The notes: generated from the letters alone by a model not told the origin. DNA of 64,000 nucleotides from JAAYEA01 sp012689325 (GCA_036841525.1 DAITVZ010000017.1:8172-72171); one strand, 5' to 3'. Positions 50,692 through 59,663 are shown, numbered from the stretch's first letter. A program made the numbers and translations.

Positions 50692-51720
50692 TCAGGCCTC
50701 TTTGTCCGGTTCCTCGCCCGCCGCCCCATCCGGCAGCCCGCCCAACGACCAGGGCTTGCGCTGGCGGAACTTGTTATGGAACTTGTTCTCCAGCACGCCG
50801 CGGCTCTCCAGGTGCATCATGCAGGCGCGGATGCAGCCGCGCGCGCCGTCCATGGCCCCGGGGTGGTGGTAGCTGTCCCAGGTCCTCTTGGTGAAGGCGA
50901 CCTGCTCCCGCACGTACGCGTTCACGCCGCCAGGGTAGGTCTGGCCTATCTTGGTCTCCTTCTCCGGCACGCCATCGATCACGTCCTGCACCACCGCCTT
51001 GGCCTCATCGGTGAGGAAGGGGCCATATTGCGGCGCGCCGGTCTGAAAGACGATGCCGCACTTGTAGGTGTCCAGGGCGTTCCACTCCAGCTCGCGCCCC
51101 GCCACGGTGACCTTGACCGACTTGGTCTCGCTGATGGCCCCGGCGGGGCACTCGCGCACGCAGCTCATGCAGCGGTCGCATAGCCCGCCCTCGAAGAGCG
51201 GGTCCGGCTCCAGCGGCGCGTCGGTGAGGATAAAGGCCAGGCGCTGGCGCGGCCCGAACTGGGGCGTGAGAAAGACCTTGCTCCAGCCGATCTCGCCCAT
51301 GCCGCAGATGAAACCGGCGATGCGGAAATGCAGGAACACGTCGGGCCGGGGCTTGTCCGGCGAGACGGCCTGGCCCGCGCCGGAGCCCAGGCGCACGCTG
51401 GTGTTCTGGTAGAGCAGCGCCTCGTAGCCCTCGTCCTCCAGCAGGTTGCCCACCTCCCGCAGCACCATGGGCGCATAGACGTCGTTGATGTTGGCATAGC
51501 CCATGGCCGGGTAGCCCGCGAAAAAGGTTCCCTCCTCGATGCCGCGCAACAGCCCGCGGTGGATGCGAAAGCCCAGCCCGATGATGGACTTGCCCTCGGG
51601 CATGATGTAGCGGGGGTCCATCTGCAAGGGCGCGCCCTCGAAGCGGTCCATGGACCCGATCCCGACCAGGTCTGCGCCGCAGGCCTTGGCGTACTGTTTG
51701 ATCTTTTCGGCGGTGAGCAT
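50692..51720 (-). CDS. QueG/reductive dehalogenase-like 4Fe-4S protein
   Basis: The 342-residue protein has an N-terminal domain like that of epoxyqueuosine reductase and reductive dehalogenases (GADLVGIGSMDRFEGAPLQM...GKSIIGLGFRI). A ferredoxin-like cluster motif follows, Cys-x2-Cys-x2-Cys-x3-Cys-Pro in CDRCMSCVRECPAG (near 178-191), with a further Cys-x3-Cys in GCIRACMMH near 305. Only one classical motif is complete, whereas QueG has two. No signal peptide. Start ATG with GGAGAG upstream. In a sugar operon a reductive step on an unusual substrate, or a corrinoid-dependent step, is possible but unproven. Confidence 0.7.
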   Translation of the reverse strand: MLTAEKIKQYAKACGADLVGIGSMDRFEGAPLQMDPRYIMPEGKSIIGLGFRIHRGLLRGIEEGTFFAGYPAMGYANINDVYAPMVLREVGNLLEDEGYEALLYQNTSVRLGSGAGQAVSPDKPRPDVFLHFRIAGFICGMGEIGWSKVFLTPQFGPRQRLAFILTDAPLEPDPLFEGGLCDRCMSCVRECPAGAISETKSVKVTVAGRELEWNALDTYKCGIVFQTGAPQYGPFLTDEAKAVVQDVIDGVPEKETKIGQTYPGGVNAYVREQVAFTKRTWDSYHHPGAMDGARGCIRACMMHLESRGVLENKFHNKFRQRKPWSLGGLPDGAAGEEPDKEA

Positions 51721-51737
51721 CTCTCTCCTTTGCGTCG

Positions 51738-53426
51738 CTATTCGGGATAGTACTCGGCGATGTTGTCCGCGTTGATGAAAACGTGGTCGATATAGACGGC
51801 TGGCGGGACCCGCTCCCCGCGCAAAAGGCGCAGGGCGATATCCACCAGCTTGGCGCCATAGCGCTCCGGCCAATAGGCGGTCGCGCCAACGAGCCGCGAC
51901 CCGGGCCGCCGCAGCTCTTCCCGCACGCTCCGGTCCGCCCCCTGGCCCAGCAGGATCACGTCGGATTCCCGGCCGGCCTGGCGCGCGGCGTTCAGCGCGC
52001 CGATGGTTGCCCGGTCGTTGAACGAGATGACGGCCAGCCGGCGGGCGCCGGGCAGGCCCTCCAGCACGGCGGCCATCTGCTTTTCCGTGACCTCGCTCAG
52101 GTGGCCGCTATCCAGATAGATGACCTTGTCGGCAGGGATTTCGCCGGCGACCTCGCGCAGGCCGTCCAACTGGCCCTGGATGCGGGCGGCGGGCAGCGGC
52201 CCGGCCCGCGGCTCCTGCAACACCACCAGACGGTCCAGCTCGCCATGCCAGTGCTGCTGCAGCCACTTGCCCAACGCCACGCCGGCCATTTTCCCCGCGC
52301 GATAGTTGTCCACGCCGAAAAAGGTCGCGCCCAGCATGGGGATATCCACGGCGATCACCGGGATATCGGCCTGCTGGAACTTGTTGGCGATGATGGCGCC
52401 GACCTTTTCGTCGATCTGGTACTCGATGGCCAGGTCCACCCCTTCCTCGATCAGGCGGTCGGCCACCGAGATGGCCACCTCGCCGCTGAGCTGGTTATCG
52501 GCAAAGATGAGGTCGATATCCCCGGCCTTCTGGGCCGCGGCCTCCAGCCCGCGCCGCACCTCCAGGGCGAAGGCGCTGGTCTCTTCGCTGATGTTGGCAA
52601 AGCCGATCTTGTAGTGCGTTTTGGCCCGGTCCAGCGGCGTGTATGAGGAGACGGTCTCCTCGCCGCAGACGGTAAAGGCCACCCCCGCGGCGCGGAGCTC
52701 CTCGACAAAGGCGGGCGCCAGGTCGCCATCGGTCAGGATGTGCGCCACCCGGCTGATCGGAACAAAGGAGGCCAGGTCGCGCCGCCCGAACTTGGACGAG
52801 TCGATGAGCGCCACCACCCGCTCGGCCGCGCGGATCATGCTCTCCCCCAGCTCGGCTTCCTTGATATCAGCCTGCATGAGGCCCTCTTGCACGGTAAAGC
52901 CGCTGCACGAGATAAAGGCGGTGCGCGCGTGCAATTGCGCCAGGTTTTGCTTGGCCAGGTGGCCGCGCACGCTGGCCCCCGTGGGCGAAAGCTCGCCGCC
53001 GATGAGGATGGTGGTGTGCGAGGGGTCCTTGGCCAGCGCCGCCGCCATCTCCAGGCTGGTGGTGATCACCGTCAGGTTGCGGATCCGCATCAGGTAGGGG
53101 AGCATGTGAAAGACCGTGGTGCTCGCATCCACCAGCACCACCTCGCCCTCCTGGATCATGTCCGCGGCCCAGCGCGCGATGCGGTCCTTGGCCGAGGCAT
53201 TCACCTGGGCCCGCGCCGCAAAGGTGGGGCTGTGCGCCCGATAGTCCTCGGGGAGCACGGCCCCGCCGCGGACGCGCGTCAGCGCCCCTTCCTCCTCCAG
53301 CGCTTCCAGGTCGTGGCGGATGGTGACCCGGGAGACCGCCAGCCGGCCGGCCAGCTCGTTGACTTGCACCGAGCCTTGCCTTTGCAGCAACTTGAGGATC
53401 TGTTGGCGGCGCTCAAACGCAGTCAA
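51738..53426 (-). CDS. DeoR-type regulator fused to a periplasmic-binding-protein-like sensor
   Basis: This 562-residue protein contains three parts. Residues 1-57 are a DeoR winged helix (RRQQILKLLQRQGSVQVNEL, SRVTIRHDLEALEEEGALTRVRGGAV). Residues about 75-230 are a DeoR C-terminal sensor domain related to sugar isomerases (VLVDASTTVFHMLPYL, ILIGGELSPTGASVRG, ALIDSSKFGR). Residues about 265-560 form a LacI/ribose-binding-type sugar domain (IGFANISEETSAFALEV, IPVIAVDIPMLGATFFGVDNY, AVISFNDRATIGALNAARQ). It thus seems to have two ligand sites. It is inside the minus operon it probably controls; T-rich repeats at that operon's start are the likely operator. Confidence 0.85.
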   Translation of the reverse strand: MTAFERRQQILKLLQRQGSVQVNELAGRLAVSRVTIRHDLEALEEEGALTRVRGGAVLPEDYRAHSPTFAARAQVNASAKDRIARWAADMIQEGEVVLVDASTTVFHMLPYLMRIRNLTVITTSLEMAAALAKDPSHTTILIGGELSPTGASVRGHLAKQNLAQLHARTAFISCSGFTVQEGLMQADIKEAELGESMIRAAERVVALIDSSKFGRRDLASFVPISRVAHILTDGDLAPAFVEELRAAGVAFTVCGEETVSSYTPLDRAKTHYKIGFANISEETSAFALEVRRGLEAAAQKAGDIDLIFADNQLSGEVAISVADRLIEEGVDLAIEYQIDEKVGAIIANKFQQADIPVIAVDIPMLGATFFGVDNYRAGKMAGVALGKWLQQHWHGELDRLVVLQEPRAGPLPAARIQGQLDGLREVAGEIPADKVIYLDSGHLSEVTEKQMAAVLEGLPGARRLAVISFNDRATIGALNAARQAGRESDVILLGQGADRSVREELRRPGSRLVGATAYWPERYGAKLVDIALRLLRGERVPPAVYIDHVFINADNIAEYYPE

Positions 53427-53451
53427 GAAAGATCGCCTCCCTCATTCGGTA

Positions 53452-56400
53452 TCAGGCCCGGTACTCGATCATCAGGGGCCGCTTGGGCCCGTAGGCGAGG
53501 ACGAAATAATCGTCGGTCCATTCCACGCCCGGCTCGCCGCGCCGGCTGTACCAGTCCTTGCCCGACTCGTAGCGCCCCGAATAGTGCGGGTTGCCCCATA
53601 CGTCGTCGCGCTCGCCATCCAGCCGGTGGTGCGGGCCCAAGAGGTTGCGCAGCGAGGTGATCAGCTCCACCGCGATCTCGTTCTCCCCCGGCCGCGCCAG
53701 GGCGGTGATGTCGATCTCGTAGGGCGGCCAGAGGATGGCCCCGGCCTCTTGCCCGTTGACGCGCACCTGGGCCAGCGGCAGGTCGAGGTTGGGCAGGGCC
53801 AGCACGATCCGCTCCCCGGCGGCGGGCGCCGCCAGATGGGCGGTGGTCGCCAGGGTGATCCGCCCGGCAAAGAAGGGATAGCCCGCGGCCACCAGGTCGC
53901 CATGGGTGCGGCCATCCTCCCGCGCCAGCACGAAATTCGGGGCGAAGCGGACGCAGCGTGGCCGCCAGGCGCGCAGCGAGGGGGTGCCATTCACGGAAAA
54001 GTCTCCGATGAGATAGATGGATTCGAGCTCGACGCCGGTGTGGGTCTGGAAGAGGCTGCCCAGGCTGAAGGCGGCCTTGGCGACCGGCTGGAACTCGCGG
54101 GTCAGCTCGATGGTGTTGGCCCCGACCTGCGCCAGGGGGGTGATCTCCACCGGCAGGAAGGATCGGTCGACATAATAGGGCAGCCCGGCGTAGGCCACCG
54201 CTTGCCCGTTGACCTCGATCTTCCAATCAGCCGCGTCCTCGATCACCACCTGGAGGTTGGCCGGCTTGTGCGAGACCTGGAAGCGGAAACGGAGCGAGAG
54301 CGGGCCGCGGTAGCCCTCGTCGTCCAGAATCTCCTGGACCGCGATCACCGGGAGCTCGGCGCTCCACTCGCCCTGACCCCGGCGATACCGGCAGGTATCC
54401 AGGGTGAGCGCGTTGGGATCGCCGCGCCGGACCGTGTAGGGCCCCGGCAGGGTCACGCTGCGGGTCACGCGGGGGGCGGCGGGCTCAAGCTGGATCGGCG
54501 CCTCGTTCTCTTGCAGCACCAGCAGGTGCGCCCCTACGGGCGGGAAGGTCAGCTCGGCCACGATCTGGTCGCCGACCTGCCGTTGCGGGATCGCCGCCAC
54601 CTCGCTGGTCTCCAGGTCCCAGCGCTCCAAGCGCCCCGCGCCGCAGATGCGCACCTGCGCCTGGAGCGTCTCTTCCTGCTCGGCGGTGTCCAGCCCCTCC
54701 ACGCGGGTGGTGTTGGCCAGGAACAGGATGCGCTGGCCGGGCAGCCGGCGCTCGTGGACCCAGATATTGGCGGGCTTGGCCGCGGCGAAGGAGACCTCCA
54801 CGCTGGCGGGGACCAGCAGGTCCAGCGCCCGGCGCAGCGCCTCGGGGCTGTTTTCCACGGGCAGCGCCCGCTGGTTCAGCGCCTGGATGGCGGGGTCGGC
54901 TCGGCCGTCGATGCGCGCGGGCAGCTCGCCCACCGACAGCACTGTGCCGCCGGCATCGATGAAGGCGTTCAGCAGGTCCACGGTGGAGCGGCGCAGCGTC
55001 AGCGTCGCCGGCAGGATCGCCACGCGATAGGACATCTGGCCCAGCGCCAGTTGTCCGTCGGCCACCCGGCCGTGCAGCGCCAGCAGGTGCTCGTCGGCGT
55101 ACTCGAAGCCGCGCTGGATATCCAGCAGATGCTCGCTCAAGGTTTGCAGGCTATCGTTCATCTCTTCCAGCTCGGGCTGGCCCACCATCCGCTTGGGGCG
55201 GCGGCCCAGCACCCGCTCGGCCGGCGGCTCTTTGTAGGTCGGGTCGAAGCGGCAAAAGGCCGACTCGATGGGGTGGATGATTAGCGCGTCGGCCTGGAAC
55301 TGGCCCTGCCGCAGCGCATAGGAGAGACGGGTGAAATAGTCGGCGATGCGGCGGTTCTCCGGCCACCAGGGCTGCTGATAGGAGAGGTGCGGGGCATAGA
55401 TGCGCTTGCGCACCCCGCGCATGGAATAGAAGGAGCCGTGGTAGCAGCGGTAGGTGATGCCCAGCGCGGCCAGCCAGTGGGCCAGCATCTTGCGCTCCTC
55501 AAAGCTGATCCGCTGCGAGCTGACGCCGTACATCTCGGCCAAGATCTGGTCGCGACCCAGTTGGTGGGCGGCGCTGGAGCATTGCTTGGGGGTAAAGATG
55601 AACTTGTGCCAGTTGGGCCAGCTCAGGCTGAGGGTGAGGTGGTCGATGCCGGGCAACTGCATATGCTCGTAGCAGCGCATCGCCGCGCCGGTCCAGGAGA
55701 TCTGGGCGTGCAGCGAGTCCTCGCCCATGGCGTGCCCGCCGAACTTGACGCCGTGGGCCGCGCACCACTGGCCGATCTCGGCGAAATAGGCGTCCATGAA
55801 CATGTCGGTGACGGTGCGCCAATAGTGGTGCCGCACCATCTCGTAATCGCCCACCGGCGCGTAAAGCTCGGCCACGTGGTCCGTCAGGGCATAGCCCCAC
55901 TGCCTGGCAAAGACGCCGGGCAGCTCCTCGTTCCAGGGCAAAAGCGGCGGGCGAAAGTGCGGCTCGTCCACCCAGATGGTCTCCACCGTGCCGCCGAACG
56001 CGTCGCCAAAGCGCCCCAGCCAGGTCTCCTCGTAGGCTTGGCGCAGGTAATCCTGGACGGCGGCGGGCTTGAGCAGGTCCAGCACGTGCTCGAACTTGCG
56101 CCAGTAGTAGGCGTAATCGCCCTCCCGGCGCACCAGGTGGTCGCCTTCTGCGGGGGACGCGTCCTGGCCCAATCGCACCAGCACGCGGTGGGTGTGCTCT
56201 TCCTTGAGCTCGGGGATGGCCGAGGGCATATAGCCAGCCTGCAGCCAGACCTTGAGCCCGGTCTCGCCGCCGACGTCGATGGCCTCGCGCATGATCTCCA
56301 TCCACTCTTCGCTGAGGTATTCGGTGCGCAGCCCGTTGAAGGTGCGGGTGATCAGCGCCCCCCAGCCGGCCTCGGCAAAGCTGCGAATCTGCCGGGCGCA

Positions 56401-56490
56401 CTCGTCCTTCTCCAGCTTGTCGTCCAGCATCCACAGCGTGACGCCGCGGTATTCCAGCCCAGGTTGGGCAAACTCGCTTCGCTCGATCAT
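53452..56490 (-). CDS. Large GH106-like glycoside hydrolase
   Basis: This 1012-residue protein has an N-terminal TIM-barrel with RGVTLWMLDDKLEKDECARQ, FNGLRTEYLSEEWMEIMREA and WVDEPHFRPPLLPW, the pattern of the GH106 alpha-L-rhamnosidase-related group. GATase-like and beta-sandwich domains follow (VNGQEAGAILWPPYEIDITALARPG is the galactose-binding-like end). No signal peptide, so imported oligosaccharides are the likely substrate. Start ATG has AAAGGAG upstream; it is 23 nt after the stop of the 820-residue protein. The subfamily and the sugar released cannot be fixed from sequence alone; rhamnose or another deoxy-sugar is the best guess. Confidence 0.75.
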   Translation of the reverse strand: MIERSEFAQPGLEYRGVTLWMLDDKLEKDECARQIRSFAEAGWGALITRTFNGLRTEYLSEEWMEIMREAIDVGGETGLKVWLQAGYMPSAIPELKEEHTHRVLVRLGQDASPAEGDHLVRREGDYAYYWRKFEHVLDLLKPAAVQDYLRQAYEETWLGRFGDAFGGTVETIWVDEPHFRPPLLPWNEELPGVFARQWGYALTDHVAELYAPVGDYEMVRHHYWRTVTDMFMDAYFAEIGQWCAAHGVKFGGHAMGEDSLHAQISWTGAAMRCYEHMQLPGIDHLTLSLSWPNWHKFIFTPKQCSSAAHQLGRDQILAEMYGVSSQRISFEERKMLAHWLAALGITYRCYHGSFYSMRGVRKRIYAPHLSYQQPWWPENRRIADYFTRLSYALRQGQFQADALIIHPIESAFCRFDPTYKEPPAERVLGRRPKRMVGQPELEEMNDSLQTLSEHLLDIQRGFEYADEHLLALHGRVADGQLALGQMSYRVAILPATLTLRRSTVDLLNAFIDAGGTVLSVGELPARIDGRADPAIQALNQRALPVENSPEALRRALDLLVPASVEVSFAAAKPANIWVHERRLPGQRILFLANTTRVEGLDTAEQEETLQAQVRICGAGRLERWDLETSEVAAIPQRQVGDQIVAELTFPPVGAHLLVLQENEAPIQLEPAAPRVTRSVTLPGPYTVRRGDPNALTLDTCRYRRGQGEWSAELPVIAVQEILDDEGYRGPLSLRFRFQVSHKPANLQVVIEDAADWKIEVNGQAVAYAGLPYYVDRSFLPVEITPLAQVGANTIELTREFQPVAKAAFSLGSLFQTHTGVELESIYLIGDFSVNGTPSLRAWRPRCVRFAPNFVLAREDGRTHGDLVAAGYPFFAGRITLATTAHLAAPAAGERIVLALPNLDLPLAQVRVNGQEAGAILWPPYEIDITALARPGENEIAVELITSLRNLLGPHHRLDGERDDVWGNPHYSGRYESGKDWYSRRGEPGVEWTDDYFVLAYGPKRPLMIEYRA

Positions 56491-56513
56491 TTGGCTCCTT
56501 TCGCTGCGGTGCC

Positions 56514-58976
56514 CTACCAGGTGAACATCATGTCCCCGGTAAAGCCCTCGATCGTGATATATGGCCCAGTGGCATCCTCTCCGCGCTGGAAGGGGACGCT
56601 GGTGTTGAAGGGGATGCGGCCCTCGGCATCCGGCGTACGCAGCAGGACGCGCGGCTCATAGCCCGGCTCGGTATAAAAGCGCGCGGTGGCGTCCAACAGC
56701 CCGGCCACCAGGAGGTGTCGCTTGAGCTCGCGGCGCTCCAGGGGGCAGATCTCGGCGCAGGTGATCTGCGACTCGGCCTGCTGCTGCACAAAGACCCGGC
56801 ACTCGTGGTGCCAGGCGCGGGGCAGGTGATAGGTGGCATAGCCATCGGCCGCCACGGCCTCGTGGCCGACCAAGAGGGGCGCCCCCTGCGGCAAGCGCAG
56901 GCTGAGCGCTGCGCTGGCGTTGGGGACATAGCCGGAGAAATAGTAGGCGTTGCGGCGGCGGGCCACGCAGGTCACGGGGTCGCGGGTGGTGGCCGTGCGC
57001 TTGTCCACCCGGACGGACCAACCCAGCGCGCCCAGCATCCAGCGCAGCAGCAGCTCACCGCGGAAATAGACGGCGGCGTTATCGGGGACCAGCAGCCGTT
57101 CGCCGGGACGATAGTCGTTCGAGTTGGTGCCGCGCACCCATCCCAGCGCCCCGCCGCCCCAGGCTGGCTCGCTGCGCCAGAGCGCTGCGACGCGGGACTC
57201 GCTGCCGGAGGCCGCCGTGGCCGCCACCCGGGTATGCGGATCGCTCGGATCGGCCAGCACCTCGGCCATGCCGCCGCCGCACATCAGCGGGCGGTGGTTG
57301 ACCACGCCCTGGAAGCGGCCGTGGCTCAACGCATCGCCCGGCACGCTCACGTCCAGCGCCAGCTCGCCCGAGATGGGCGCCGTGACGCGCAGGTTGAGGG
57401 CCTGGCGCAGCGCCGCGCTGGCGTGGGTCGCCGGGCCGTAGAGCAATACCTTGCCGCCCCGCGCCACGTGGGCCAGCAATGCCTTCTCCAGGTCGGGGTT
57501 CACCTCGGGGACCGGCGCCAGCAGCACCGCGCCGTCGTAGAGCCCCGGCCGCGCCGCCACCGAGGAGAGCAAGTTCTTGCTAGAGACCACCGTGCTCAGC
57601 GGCAGGCCGGCGTTCACCGCGCCGCGCATCAGCCAGTCCTCGAAAAAGACCACGTCCAGCCGCGGCTGGGGGCCAAAGACCATCTGGTGGTATTCGTCGA
57701 AGGGATAGACCCACACCACCGGCCCCACCTGGTCCGGCCCGTCGTCCCGCGCTTTGAGGATGTGCGGGATCACCTCGTTGGGGTACTTGACCGGGATCTC
57801 GCCCCAGGTGTTATCGACGGTGAGGAACTGGATGTCGATGGGCGTCTCCACGTCGCCGCGCGCGTTCAGCCGGGAGAGGGCCAGCGGCAAATAGATATCG
57901 TGGGGCTGGCTCTCGTAGCGGTCGGTCCAGGGGCTGTTCTGCCACCAGGGGTCGTGGAGGTAAAAGCGGAAGGGGTACTCCTGGTCGTTGGGCAGCTCGG
58001 CGATGCGCGAGAGGTAGCCCACCAGCTCCAGCCCAAAGTCGCCATCGATGGCGGCCCAGGGCGAGTTGGGCGGCGGCAGCATGTTGAACTCGCCGCGATA
58101 GATGTCCGCCAGCGGGGTGGCGTCCGCGGCCAGGTCCACCCCGGTGATCAGGTTGGTTCCCCGGGTCTCGATGCGGTAATGGGGGCACTCGGCGCGGAAG
58201 GTCCGCCAGAAGTTCATGATCTTGTCGCGGGTCTCGGCGGCGGGCGCGGGGTTAAAGGCCGCGCCGTCATAGAGCACGCCGGTGGTGGCCCAGGTCTCCA
58301 GGCCAAAGCCAAAGCCGTTGGAGAACCAGATATAGTCAAAGCCCAGGTCGCTCAAAAAGTGCTGGCACTGCCGCCCAAAGAAGGCGCCAAAGGGCGTGCC
58401 TTCCGGGATGCCGTGGGGAAAGCCCGCATAGACGTCCTGGTCTTGTTTCAGGACGCCATAGCAGGTGACAAAGGTGGCCTTGCCGCGGGTCGCGCCCAAG
58501 GAGACCTCGGGGTGGCGCAGGTACTTGAAGGTCGAGATGGCGAACTCGTCGCCGGGGTCGAAGGTGGCGCCGACGCGGATCGGCTTGCCGGTCATGGCCC
58601 CGCCCACGGATTTGAGCAGGGCCACGATCTTGCGCAGCCACCGGTACGTGATAGCTGGCGGGTTGTCCATATACAGGATGATGCCGCTATGCAGGGCGAG
58701 GTTATCCGGATCCCAGGTGGGCTTGGCCCGGAAGGGGTTGGCCATGCCCGCGTAGCGCCCCCACTCCATCTCCGCGTCCAGGTCGCCGCGATAGTCGAGG
58801 ATCTCGGAGCCGTCGGCGATCCAGAGCATCACCGAGACCATGTCGGCGTGGCGGGTGAGCGCGTCCCACTGGCGGAACAACTCGCGACAGACGGCGCGGA
58901 TGGCGTCATCGTTCATCACTTTGAACGGCTTCAGGCTCATCTCGAGCGTCACGTTGCGGATCGAGGAGGCGGACAT
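56514..58976 (-). CDS. Unclassified 820-residue putative glycosidase
   Basis: I do not recognise a named family. The first 480 residues look like a TIM barrel (MSLKPFKVMNDDAIRAVCREL, IWFSNGFGFGLETW, NLITGVDLAADATPL). The barrel is followed by a GATase-like domain like that of family 42 glycosidases (YDGAVLLAPVPEVNPDLEKAL, GGKVLLYGP, about 490-560) and a C-terminal all-beta part with AVYFRGELLLRWMLGALGW. No signal peptide. Candidate acids lie in FDPGDEF and RGEFNMLPPPN, but I cannot name the catalytic pair. It is the first gene of the 17-kb operon, 5' of the GH106-like enzyme, so a glycan-cleaving role is a fair inference. Confidence 0.6.
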   Translation of the reverse strand: MSASSIRNVTLEMSLKPFKVMNDDAIRAVCRELFRQWDALTRHADMVSVMLWIADGSEILDYRGDLDAEMEWGRYAGMANPFRAKPTWDPDNLALHSGIILYMDNPPAITYRWLRKIVALLKSVGGAMTGKPIRVGATFDPGDEFAISTFKYLRHPEVSLGATRGKATFVTCYGVLKQDQDVYAGFPHGIPEGTPFGAFFGRQCQHFLSDLGFDYIWFSNGFGFGLETWATTGVLYDGAAFNPAPAAETRDKIMNFWRTFRAECPHYRIETRGTNLITGVDLAADATPLADIYRGEFNMLPPPNSPWAAIDGDFGLELVGYLSRIAELPNDQEYPFRFYLHDPWWQNSPWTDRYESQPHDIYLPLALSRLNARGDVETPIDIQFLTVDNTWGEIPVKYPNEVIPHILKARDDGPDQVGPVVWVYPFDEYHQMVFGPQPRLDVVFFEDWLMRGAVNAGLPLSTVVSSKNLLSSVAARPGLYDGAVLLAPVPEVNPDLEKALLAHVARGGKVLLYGPATHASAALRQALNLRVTAPISGELALDVSVPGDALSHGRFQGVVNHRPLMCGGGMAEVLADPSDPHTRVAATAASGSESRVAALWRSEPAWGGGALGWVRGTNSNDYRPGERLLVPDNAAVYFRGELLLRWMLGALGWSVRVDKRTATTRDPVTCVARRRNAYYFSGYVPNASAALSLRLPQGAPLLVGHEAVAADGYATYHLPRAWHHECRVFVQQQAESQITCAEICPLERRELKRHLLVAGLLDATARFYTEPGYEPRVLLRTPDAEGRIPFNTSVPFQRGEDATGPYITIEGFTGDMMFTW

Positions 58977-58996
58977 GGCAGACTCCTTTGTGCTCA

Positions 58997-59021
58997 GGGG
59001 CCCGGGGGATGCCCCGAGCCC
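58997..59021 (-). repeat. Hairpin in the leader of the 17-kb operon
   Basis: GGGCTCGGGG and CCCCCGGGCCC arms around CAT lie about 20 nt before the first start codon and leave the ribosome site AAAGGAG free. No T-run. Confidence 0.4.
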
Positions 59022-59103
59022 GCATGGTCCAGATGGCTGCCGGACGGCAAGGAGCGCGCAAACGGCCTATGAGTTCGAGTTATGCGGTTGTGAAGCGGAG
59101 GAA

Positions 59104-59131
59104 CTTTCGTATTTTTGCTTTTGTTTTCGTT
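59104..59131 (-). promoter_or_regulatory. Probable DeoR-type operator
   Basis: On plus this reads as close repeats of TTTCG, TTTTTGC, TTTTG and TTTTCG; on minus as CGAAA/AAAAC/AAAAG units. DeoR-family operators are often such short direct repeats. It covers the predicted transcription start (about 59129), a good place for repression. The in-operon DeoR fusion is the candidate ligand. Confidence 0.55.
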
Positions 59132-59135
59132 TCCC

Positions 59136-59164
59136 AGTATAGCAGATTCTTCATTGGTTGTCAA
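59136..59164 (-). promoter_or_regulatory. Consensus promoter of the 17-kb sugar operon
   Basis: Minus strand TTGACA (59164-59159), 17-nt spacer, TATACT (59141-59136). A strong promoter that would need a repressor, which fits the operator repeats next to it. Confidence 0.85.
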
Positions 59165-59225
59165 GGCTTGCGAAACAGTCCAAATACGGCGCCATTCGGA
59201 TATGGCGATGAGAGGAACGCCAATC

Positions 59226-59663
59226 CTAGACGCGTGCTGCGGCAGCCGGGCCTGCCGTGAACCCGCCCGATCTCGATCGGTCGAGGTGTCCGCCGGGGAG
59301 ATCGAGGTCATATACCTGCACAAGAACCTTTGCGGGGATGCCTAGGCGATTGGTGAGGTTACGTATCATTCTGAGCGTGAGCGGGCGCTTGCGATTCAAG
59401 ACTTCTGATACCCGCGCCCTGCTGCCGATGAGCGGTTCCAGGTCACGCCGCGTCAGGCCGAGGCGCTCCATATGGAACTCGATCGCCTCGATAGGGTCGG
59501 GTAGCCCAAGGGCATAGTGCTCGGCTTCGTACGCCTCGACCAGCGTCACCAGCACTTCCAGTTGCTCCCCCTCTGGAGTGTCGGGGTCAGCATCCATCAG
59601 CAGGTCAATACGCTTTAGCGCAGCCTCATAGTCTGCCTCGGTCCTAACGGGCTTGATCTCCAT
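59226..59663 (-). CDS. HigA-like antitoxin/regulator without an adjacent toxin
   Basis: The 145-residue protein matches the COG5499 HigA type. It starts MEIKPVRTEADYEAALKRID, has TPEGEQLEVLVTLVEAYE, and a helix-turn-helix with LGLTRRDLEPLIGSRARVSEVLNRKRPLTLRMIR (two segments, about 72-105). A Gly/Ala-rich tail of about 25 residues extends beyond the usual end. HigA normally pairs with an upstream HigB RNase; only 59 bp separate this gene from the PIG-L gene and no toxin-like frame exists in them. ATG chosen with AAGGAG 9 nt upstream. Confidence 0.82.
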   Translation of the reverse strand: MEIKPVRTEADYEAALKRIDLLMDADPDTPEGEQLEVLVTLVEAYEAEHYALGLPDPIEAIEFHMERLGLTRRDLEPLIGSRARVSEVLNRKRPLTLRMIRNLTNRLGIPAKVLVQVYDLDLPGGHLDRSRSGGFTAGPAAAARV

